From a virus, in the IMG/VR virus record IMGVR_UViG_3300047094_000028, positions 1 to 20,099 of that record: a stretch of DNA of 20,099 bases. The stretch is one strand, 5' to 3'. Positions 5,558 to 10,900 of the stretch are shown here, piece after piece; the stretch's first letter is position 1; each line of letters begins with the position of its first letter. The notes under the pieces were generated by a model that was not told the DNA's origin, ran no database searches, and was given only the letters and a program-made list of their open reading frames with translations. The translations under genes were made by a program, and so were the position numbers.

Positions 5558-6097
5558 TTAGATTAACTTTGCGTAAACCTTTGATGTATTATTACTTAAT
5601 TTTTCAAAGTTAAACTCTAGTTTTAATCCACCAGTTTTTCTGTGGCTAATACCATCGTCATTAATTACATCTTCAGGTTTTGTATCAACATCTTTTCCAA
5701 ATCTGCCACCAAATTGTTTAAGATCAACTGTTACAGAACCTTTGTCACCTTCTAGTATAACGTTACCAAAAGATAATCCGATTCTTGCTAGTTTTTCTTT
5801 TAACTCATTGATTGCGTGAGATGGATTGATATACTCACGGTCTGCAATAGAACCCACAAAAGCATTAACTTGTTTTAATACCTCTGGGTTTTCTATATTA
5901 TGAGCGCCAATACGACTATCTTCAATGGAATTTTGATCCATAGTACCAACGCCTTGAGCATCACCCGCATAGTTATTTTCTTTAATATGTTGTTTAAAAC
6001 TTCTCATATTTTTTTCCTTGTTGTTTTCATTAAATAAAATATCTTCTTCAAATTGTTCTAAATCTTCATTTTTAATATAAGACTTAAATCTTTTCAT
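5558..6097 (-). CDS. conserved phage protein with duplicated N-terminal tag
   Basis: A 179-aa protein with a tag-like N-terminus (MKRFKSYIKNE), an acidic spacer, and then a second methionine that begins a near copy of the tag (MRSFKQHIKE, from residue 31). The C-terminal domain (about 75-179) is alpha/beta, with INELKEKLARIGLSFGNV and FGGRFGKDVD segments that I recognise from other marine T4-like phages. Two starts are plausible. The outer ATG at 6097 forms a TAATG overlap with the upstream gene but has only a weak Shine-Dalgarno. The inner ATG at 6007 has a good AAGGA at proper spacing and would give 149 aa. Both forms may be made. IKE|N at the end of the second tag resembles a prohead-protease site. 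Likely an internal head or core protein by inference. Confidence 0.75.
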   Translation of the reverse strand: MKRFKSYIKNEDLEQFEEDILFNENNKEKNMRSFKQHIKENNYAGDAQGVGTMDQNSIEDSRIGAHNIENPEVLKQVNAFVGSIADREYINPSHAINELKEKLARIGLSFGNVILEGDKGSVTVDLKQFGGRFGKDVDTKPEDVINDDGISHRKTGGLKLEFNFEKLSNNTSKVYAKLI

Positions 6098-6276
6098 TAT
6101 TCTTTACTCATTTTAATAAGTTTATCTACTTGTTGAATAGCTCCGTGAACAGCATTTAAATTACTTTTCAACGTTCCTAAATCAACTTCGTATTGTTTAA
6201 TTTTTTCTGAAAGTGTATCAAAATCTTTTTTTAATAATGTTCTTTCAGATAATAAAATTGTTTCATCAATAATCAT
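6097..6276 (-). CDS. 59-aa coiled-coil protein
   Basis: A short frame starting at ATG 6276 with a clear Shine-Dalgarno (TAGGAG, about 7 nt upstream), 14 nt after the preceding stop and overlapping the next start as TAATG. The product begins MIIDETILLSERTLLKKD and is a single long amphipathic helix with heptad-like Leu/Ile spacing to about residue 55, ending KMSKE. It has no membrane segment. It is too short to assign to a family. A small chaperone or scaffold-like role in virion assembly is possible. Confidence 0.7.
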   Translation of the reverse strand: MIIDETILLSERTLLKKDFDTLSEKIKQYEVDLGTLKSNLNAVHGAIQQVDKLIKMSKE

Positions 6277-6290
6277 ATTTTAACTCCTAA

Positions 6291-6764
6291 TTAAGCTGAT
6301 ACAGTATATGCATTACCACCTAAGATATTCCATTTAGATGATTTGTATAATAATGTAACTGTTCTTCCGGGTGCACTCAATAACACTTTTGTATTACCAG
6401 TTCCTAGATTAGGATTTGTAACAGTAATTTGTACAGTGTTTGTACCGCCTGTAGAATTGTTAATAATAGTTTTAACTTGTCCATCAGTACCTGCTGCTAG
6501 TGTTCCTAAAGCATTTGCTGATGTAGCATTAATTGTTGTAATTGCTGTTGTTACATTTACTACCGATACTGTAGAACCGTCGCCAGTGATAGATTGAACT
6601 GTTTGTTTTAATCCAATCCAAGTAGGAATGTTATTAAAAATATTTTGAGTTGATATTTTTTTATTGATTGGTGTACCAGATGGATCATCAACTATGTTAA
6701 ATAAATCCTCTGATGCTATTGCTGTACCTAAATCGGTAAGCGCCGTAATTTTCTTATCTGCCAT
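6291..6764 (-). CDS. virion structural protein (beta-rich, fibre/decoration type)
   Basis: A 157-aa protein beginning [13 protein letters not shown] and containing [20 protein letters not shown] (about 18-37). This N-terminal module occurs at the start of many marine phage fibre and surface proteins. The remaining part is Thr/Asn/Val-rich beta structure ([18 protein letters not shown] and following), ending in a small hydrophobic strand pair. It has no signal peptide. The gene has its own late promoter, a leader of about 60 nt with two hairpins, and a strong Shine-Dalgarno (AGGAG), all signs of an abundant late product. A head decoration, neck or tail-fibre-linked role is likely; which one cannot be told from sequence alone. 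Confidence 0.75.
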   Translation of the reverse strand: MADKKITALTDLGTAIASEDLFNIVDDPSGTPINKKISTQNIFNNIPTWIGLKQTVQSITGDGSTVSVVNVTTAITTINATSANALGTLAAGTDGQVKTIINNSTGGTNTVQITVTNPNLGTGNTKVLLSAPGRTVTLLYKSSKWNILGGNAYTVSA

Positions 6765-6781
6765 TTTTCATCTCCTATTAA

Positions 6782-6815
6782 CCCTTTCGGGAATGCTACT
6801 CTAGGTAATACCTAG
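6782..6815 (-). promoter_or_regulatory. structured 5' leader: two hairpins before the 157-aa virion gene
   Basis: The predicted leader carries a perfect 7-bp inverted repeat around a single base (CTAGGTA-T-TACCTAG on the minus strand, 6801-6815) and a 3-bp stem capped by a GNRA-type GAAA tetraloop (CCC-GAAA-GGG, 6782-6791), followed by AGGAG and the ATG. Such structures may stabilise an abundant late mRNA or protect its 5' end. The 7-bp palindrome could instead be a protein-binding site in DNA. Confidence 0.45.
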
Positions 6816-6830
6816 ATCACTTTGTTTATA

Positions 6831-6838
6831 TATTTATA
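6831..6838 (-). promoter_or_regulatory. T4-type late promoter box
   Basis: An exact TATAAATA on the minus strand in the 106-nt gap between two virion genes. T4 spacing puts transcription start near 6825, about 60 nt before the ATG at 6764. It directly follows a GC-rich hairpin, so the previous transcript would end and the next one start in the same few bases. Confidence 0.7.
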
Positions 6839-6839
6839 A

Positions 6840-6856
6840 GGGCGGACTAGCCGCCC
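6840..6856 (-). terminator. probable intrinsic terminator after the 97-aa virion gene
   Basis: A perfect 6-bp, all-GC stem with a 5-nt loop (GGGCGG-CTAGT-CCGCCC on the minus strand), the most GC-rich stretch nearby in a very AT-rich region. It lies 15 nt after the stop codon at 6871. The tail after the stem is TTATAAATAT rather than a pure T run, so termination may be partial. Confidence 0.6.
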
Positions 6857-6870
6857 CTATATTTACTTTA

Positions 6871-7164
6871 TTACGTATTACTTGTTAAACAAACTAATGT
6901 TTCACCAGTAACTCTTCCTGATCTTCCACCCGAACCAGTTGTTTTTAAAACCCAACCTTGGTGTGAACCTGCAGGAAATTCGCCTGCTGCATAGTTAAAT
7001 AATCCTCTAGTAATACCAGTGATTAAATTACTCGCTGTAGCGTTATTAAATAATTTACCAGAACCTGCTGGTCCCATATTTGCACTTGTAGGTGCTTTAT
7101 TTACTGACGCCAGAGCCCATAAAGGTGCTGCTGTATATGCGTCTGCTTTTCCCCAACTTGCCAT
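6871..7164 (-). CDS. small virion structural protein (MASWGKADAY type)
   Basis: A 97-aa protein beginning MASWGKADAYTAAPLWA. It continues with a small-residue-rich sequence containing KAPTSANMG, LFNNATASNLITG, GWVLKTTGSGGRSGRVT and ETLVCLTS. I recognise this type as a small, abundant virion protein of marine T4-like phages, where it occurs with the pattern GWVLRT-GSGGRAGRV-ETLV. Its exact place in the particle is uncertain; head decoration or tail are both possible. It has its own late promoter, a strong Shine-Dalgarno (AAGGAGAG) and a terminator-like hairpin after it, so it can be made as a single-gene transcript at high level. Confidence 0.78.
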   Translation of the reverse strand: MASWGKADAYTAAPLWALASVNKAPTSANMGPAGSGKLFNNATASNLITGITRGLFNYAAGEFPAGSHQGWVLKTTGSGGRSGRVTGETLVCLTSNT

Positions 7165-7217
7165 TTTATTCTCTCCTTAATTAATTGTTAAGTACTCAAT
7201 TTGTTGATGTATGTTAT

Positions 7218-7225
7218 TATTTATA
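7218..7225 (-). promoter_or_regulatory. T4-type late promoter box
   Basis: An exact TATAAATA on the minus strand in the 68-nt gap before the 97-aa virion gene. The predicted transcription start is near 7212, giving a leader of about 48 nt that ends in a strong AAGGAGAG ribosome binding site. Confidence 0.7.
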
Positions 7226-7232
7226 AGAAATA

Positions 7233-7733
7233 CTATTTGAAACCTAATGATTTTAACTGTGATATTGTACTGGCCGCACTGATATGATGTATTCCTATAC
7301 CACCACGAGCTTTGAATTGATTGATATTTTTTATATAATCGTCTATTAATAAAGTAGGTTCGCCATTTAATTTAGCAAAGTTTTGTTTCTCTCGTCTTTT
7401 AACTAGATTAATTCTATTTGTAGGCAATCCTAAATTTGATTGTGCCCAAAATCTTTTACCTGGAATACAATTTGGATCTGTTGCGTGTTCTACGTATGCT
7501 GATAATATATGTGGGGAATAATTATTAATGTATGACCATAACTGTTGGCCACCTTGCTGCCAAGGTAATGTATACCAAAATCTTTTATTATCTATGATTG
7601 GTTTCCACTTATCATCACTATCTTGGTTCTCCATCCATTTATCTAAAGACATACCTGTTGTTTTTATAGCTGCTGATTTAAAATCGCACAGCACACCATC
7701 CATATCACAGTATATTCTTGGTAACTTTTCCAT
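7233..7733 (-). CDS. HAD-superfamily 5'(3')-deoxyribonucleotidase-like protein
   Basis: A 166-aa cytoplasmic enzyme of the HAD fold. Motif I is YCDMDGVLCDF, with the nucleophile D10 and acid/base D12. Motif II is the Ser in ILSAY (S78). The basic motif III residue is probably K112 or K116 in NLVKRREKQNFA. Motif IV is LLIDDYIKNI (D131, D132). The short helical cap between motifs I and II, including W-NQ-DSDDKW, is of the NT5C type, which removes phosphate from deoxynucleoside monophosphates. Related genes occur in many T4-like phages and are thought to help adjust nucleotide pools. All catalytic residues I expect are present and the length is typical. It sits 6 nt after a small unknown gene and is followed by a late promoter for the next gene. 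Confidence 0.82.
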   Translation of the reverse strand: MEKLPRIYCDMDGVLCDFKSAAIKTTGMSLDKWMENQDSDDKWKPIIDNKRFWYTLPWQQGGQQLWSYINNYSPHILSAYVEHATDPNCIPGKRFWAQSNLGLPTNRINLVKRREKQNFAKLNGEPTLLIDDYIKNINQFKARGGIGIHHISAASTISQLKSLGFK

Positions 7734-7739
7734 TTACGT

Positions 7740-7967
7740 TTAAATGAATTTTAATAGAGTATTAATAGCTGATTCTAATTTGACTTTGATTTCTAATTCT
7801 TCAGCTTGTAGATTAAGTTTATCTGTATTTTTTAGATCGTTTAATAATTCAGTATATTCATCAGCACTTAACTGACCAGATTTATATTCTTCTGTAAATT
7901 TAATTGCTAATTGTGCTTTCTTTGCAGCCCAATCACTTGATGTTAATAGTTCTTTTAATTGTTCCAT
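7740..7967 (-). CDS. 75-aa conserved phage protein
   Basis: A small helical protein starting MEQLKELLTSSDWAAKK. The segment AIKFTEEYKSGQLSADEYTELLNDL (quoted in part) has a form I recognise from other T4-like marine phages, with the order DWAAKKAQ...EEYKSGQLS-DEY-ELL-DL conserved. It is acidic, has no cysteine, and has no signal or membrane segment. It shares a TAATG overlap with the upstream lipoprotein gene and is followed 6 nt later by the HAD nucleotidase gene. The function is unknown; no catalytic motif is visible. Confidence 0.75.
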   Translation of the reverse strand: MEQLKELLTSSDWAAKKAQLAIKFTEEYKSGQLSADEYTELLNDLKNTDKLNLQAEELEIKVKLESAINTLLKFI

Positions 7968-8371
7968 TAGTTTCTACCTTGTAATGCTTTTGATATTATA
8001 TGTGATTGTTCTATTAATAAAGTTTTTTTGTTTTCGCAATAACTATTACTTATAGATTTTTTTTCTGTTCTTGTAATCATATCTTGTAATGTTTGATTGT
8101 AAACGTTAGCCATATTAAAGATGTCATCTGTTTTTTTACTTTCGCTATATATAATAAGCCATTCAACTCTTTCATCTAAAGAATCTAAATGTTTTTTCAA
8201 AACAGTTATTTCTGTTTTACAATTTATTCTTTTTGATTTTTGTTGAATGTCTGTTATAGCAGCAGATTGATTTACGTCCCAAGCGCTAGGCATTAATGCT
8301 GATATACCAGCAAGAGCTAAACAACCATTTAAAGAAACAGCCAAAAATAAGTATAATATAATTTTTTTCAT
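7967..8371 (-). CDS. phage-encoded lipoprotein
   Basis: A 134-aa protein with a lipoprotein signal: MKKIILYLFLAVSLNGC, lipobox LNGC with C17. A hydrophobic Ala/Gly/Leu stretch (18-28) follows, then a soluble helical region (about 40-130) with a long charged helix pattern and two further cysteines (in RINCK and NSYCENK). It should be anchored by lipid to the inner or outer membrane on the periplasmic side. The start abuts the stop of the upstream gene and the end overlaps the next start (TAATG). Phage lipoproteins include outer-membrane spanins and superinfection-exclusion proteins, and either would fit. No partner inner-membrane spanin gene is visible beside it. I do not recognise the family. 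Confidence 0.75.
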   Translation of the reverse strand: MKKIILYLFLAVSLNGCLALAGISALMPSAWDVNQSAAITDIQQKSKRINCKTEITVLKKHLDSLDERVEWLIIYSESKKTDDIFNMANVYNQTLQDMITRTEKKSISNSYCENKKTLLIEQSHIISKALQGRN

Positions 8372-9553
8372 TTAACCTTTAACCTTAGGATCTACGTCAA
8401 TTTTAGTTATTGGTTTGTCTGTTAAAGTTCTTTTAGAATTAACTTCTTTATCTTGTTCTTTTTTTAAAGACTTTTTCATAGACTTATAATTTTTCTTTGC
8501 TTCATTTACTGATTCTTGTTTTGTTTCAGCATTTCTTTTTTGCATTAAATCTTGTAATCTTAATTTTGCTGTTGCAAGATCAGATTTGATTATTGCTTCT
8601 TTAGTTTTACTTTCAGGTTTAGATTTATCTAATTTTTGTAAATTAACTTGTAATCTTGATATCTTATCATTTAGATTTGTTAATCTATCTGGACCTGCGG
8701 CTTCTTCAACATTTTCTACTTCTTCTGTTTTAGTAGCTGACAATCTTTTCTTTACATCAATTACTGACATTTGAGTTTGTTTTATTTGTTTTTCAACATC
8801 AGTTGTGTCTCCACCAGCGTTTGCATTTTTTCTATCCCTTAGTTGAGATAATCTTGTAGATAGTCTTTCTAATTCTTTTTTGTTAGTATCAATCTCTTTC
8901 ATTCCACCTTCTTTGATTTCAACTTCTTCCTTTGGTACACAGTTAGGAACATCTTTACCATTTTTCTTTTTCATTCCAACCATTTTATAATCTTTCCAGC
9001 AAGGATCGTCTTTCATTTTTACTTCTTCATTTTTATCTTTTTTCTCTATAGCCTTTTGAAGTGCTGGTGGTAATTTTTTTTGTGCCGCTGTTAATTCTTC
9101 TTCTTTTACTTTTTTAGCAATATCGTGTGCTTTAGTTATTGTAGATTTTTTTAACGGAGGTGTATCGCCTGTTGATTTCATAGCTGCTGCCATACCGATA
9201 GCATATGGATTATTTGCTTGTTCAGGTACAAAACTTTCAGCTTCAACATAACCTTTTGCTTTATAATCTGCTAATTTTTCTTTTGGTATTCTGATTACTT
9301 TTTCTTTATTACCTGGTGCAGCTACTAAAGTTGTTTTTGAATCTTCTGGTTTAGACGGTTCAGTCGCTTCATTCTTAGCATTGTGCATTTTATCTATCTT
9401 ATTAAAAAATGCTTTCTTTTCATCAGGTGTCATTGAACCAATACCTTTACCTGTTTTTTCTAATTCTTTTTTAAATATGGCCTGGTAATCATCACTTAAT
9501 CTTTTGATAGTTTCTGATATACTGCCCGGTTTAATTTCTAAATATCTTGTCAT
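8372..9553 (-). CDS. long coiled-coil virion-associated protein
   Basis: A 393-aa, strongly charged protein. The N-terminal part contains IFKKELEKTGKGIGSMTPDEKKAFFNKID (about 26-54; quoted in pieces: KELEKTGKGIGSM, EKKAFFNKID), a module I recognise from marine T4-like phages. A second short module, DPCWKDYKMVGMKKKNG followed by PNC (183-205), also recurs in marine phage proteins. Two helical repeats with similar Leu/Arg/Lys spacing follow (about 225-275 and 290-340), likely coiled coils. The C-terminus is basic. The gene overlaps the upstream gene as TAATG. Composition and neighbours suggest a prohead core, internal head or scaffold-like protein; several Glu-Ala junctions (VNEA, EEAAG) could be protease sites. 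The assignment is by context, not homology to a characterised protein. Confidence 0.75.
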   Translation of the reverse strand: MTRYLEIKPGSISETIKRLSDDYQAIFKKELEKTGKGIGSMTPDEKKAFFNKIDKMHNAKNEATEPSKPEDSKTTLVAAPGNKEKVIRIPKEKLADYKAKGYVEAESFVPEQANNPYAIGMAAAMKSTGDTPPLKKSTITKAHDIAKKVKEEELTAAQKKLPPALQKAIEKKDKNEEVKMKDDPCWKDYKMVGMKKKNGKDVPNCVPKEEVEIKEGGMKEIDTNKKELERLSTRLSQLRDRKNANAGGDTTDVEKQIKQTQMSVIDVKKRLSATKTEEVENVEEAAGPDRLTNLNDKISRLQVNLQKLDKSKPESKTKEAIIKSDLATAKLRLQDLMQKRNAETKQESVNEAKKNYKSMKKSLKKEQDKEVNSKRTLTDKPITKIDVDPKVKG

Positions 9554-10899
9554 TACTTTTTCTCCTTTAATTTTTTGAAAGCTTTTTCTACTGTTGCTTT
9601 AGCGCCTTTATATGCTTCTTTTACTGGTTGTTTTTCTACTTTAGATAATTGATCGTAGTAATCTGGTCTTTCATCTATATGAGCAAGTGCTATTTTTTCT
9701 GCTGTCTTTTCATCTTTGGTATGTTCTTTTTCTACTTGAATACCTTTTTCTAATTGTTTCTTTAATACTTCAACATCTACTTTATGTTTCTTAGCACTAT
9801 CTTCTAAACTAGGAACTGGTTTTAATTCTACTTCTTCATCTACATATTTGATAGGCCTATATCCTTTTCTGTCTAAATCGGTTATAAATTTATTTTTTTC
9901 TTCCTTGTTTTTAAAAATTTCTACATCAAAAAAATCACTTCCATCATTATGTTTTTTAATTCCATCGTGAAAACTAACAACATATTTTGCTGTACCTACA
10001 TTACTCATTTCTTTATATCGTTTAGCACCTTCTTCTAAATCTATTTCTTCTGTTGCTTTATGTATAACATCTTCACCATCTTTTTTAGCTAACATAACAG
10101 TTATGCCTGTTGTATTATTTAATCCAAATTTTTCTGAAGCCTTTTTAGCTGCTTCGTAAGATGAGTTTGCTGTTACACTTGTTTTTCCTTTTTTAGTGTG
10201 TACGGCAACATAATCATTTTCTTCAGCCATACCTTCTAAACCTGGTACTTTAACACTTGTTATTTTAACTGGCGATTTTCTTACTCTTAATATTGAACCA
10301 GCTCCAGTTGAAGCAAATGGTATATTTTGTTTTTGTAATTTTTCTAAATCAGCATCTTGTAGTTTAAACAATATATTTTTTAATTGTTGATACTGTGCTG
10401 TAGTAATTGTTTTACCTTTTAATGGTTCGTATTCTTTTTTAAGAGCGGCAAGCATAGCATCTGTAAATTCTTTTAATTCTATCTGTTCGCCTAAAACTTT
10501 TTTAACTAATGCTGGATTTAGTTTTAATTCTTTTGCTATATCTTCTGTTGACTTACCATCTTGTTGCATTTGATAAATTTTTTCAAAAGTAGATTCTGTT
10601 AAATCAGAAGATTCTTTAATAGTTTCTTCTGTTACTTTTTCATTTTTACTAGAAAGATAATTGCCTACAGTAGAGATGTAATCAGTTGCTAAAGTAACTT
10701 TAGATTGAACCCAAGCTGGTAATTGTTTTTCATAATCGTTACCAACGTAAGCACGAAGCATCTCAATACCTCGTTCTAATTCTTCTAGTTGATTTAATAT
10801 CATACTGCCTTCATCATCTAACATATTACCCATAGCAATTGCAATGTGATTTTCTTTTACTTGGCTGTACGCTTTTTTTGATTCTTTTATAAAACTCAT
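9553..10899 (-). CDS. modular virion-associated protein with DUF5661-like C-terminus
   Basis: A 448-aa protein built from small modules. Residues 1-6 are a tag (MSFIKE). A helical domain (about 16-85) contains LPAWVQSKVTLATDYI, a signature I recognise from marine T4-like phages. A helix-turn-helix-like stretch covers about 103-136 (KIYQMQQDGKSTEDIAKELK). A further helical part runs to about 190. A small alpha/beta module lies at about 225-272 (VAVHTKKGKTSVTANSSYEA), another at about 303-350 (KYVVSFHDGIKKHNDG...FFDV), and a DUF5661-like helical domain at about 362-420 (KGIQVEKEHT...AHIDERPDYY). The linkers between modules end in L/I-x-E followed by a small residue (IKE|S, LTE|S, LEE|G), like T4 prohead-protease sites. 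It lies 1 nt after the 754-aa gene (TAATATG). Function unknown; a processed internal head protein is a reasonable idea. Confidence 0.78.
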   Translation of the reverse strand: MSFIKESKKAYSQVKENHIAIAMGNMLDDEGSMILNQLEELERGIEMLRAYVGNDYEKQLPAWVQSKVTLATDYISTVGNYLSSKNEKVTEETIKESSDLTESTFEKIYQMQQDGKSTEDIAKELKLNPALVKKVLGEQIELKEFTDAMLAALKKEYEPLKGKTITTAQYQQLKNILFKLQDADLEKLQKQNIPFASTGAGSILRVRKSPVKITSVKVPGLEGMAEENDYVAVHTKKGKTSVTANSSYEAAKKASEKFGLNNTTGITVMLAKKDGEDVIHKATEEIDLEEGAKRYKEMSNVGTAKYVVSFHDGIKKHNDGSDFFDVEIFKNKEEKNKFITDLDRKGYRPIKYVDEEVELKPVPSLEDSAKKHKVDVEVLKKQLEKGIQVEKEHTKDEKTAEKIALAHIDERPDYYDQLSKVEKQPVKEAYKGAKATVEKAFKKLKEKK

Positions 10900-10900
10900 A

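Noticed and set aside
9553-10899. Transcription regulator based on the helix-turn-helix-like stretch (residues 103-136)
   Set aside because: The stretch is one small module in a long virion-associated protein. HTH-like helices are common, and there is no other sign of a DNA-binding regulator.
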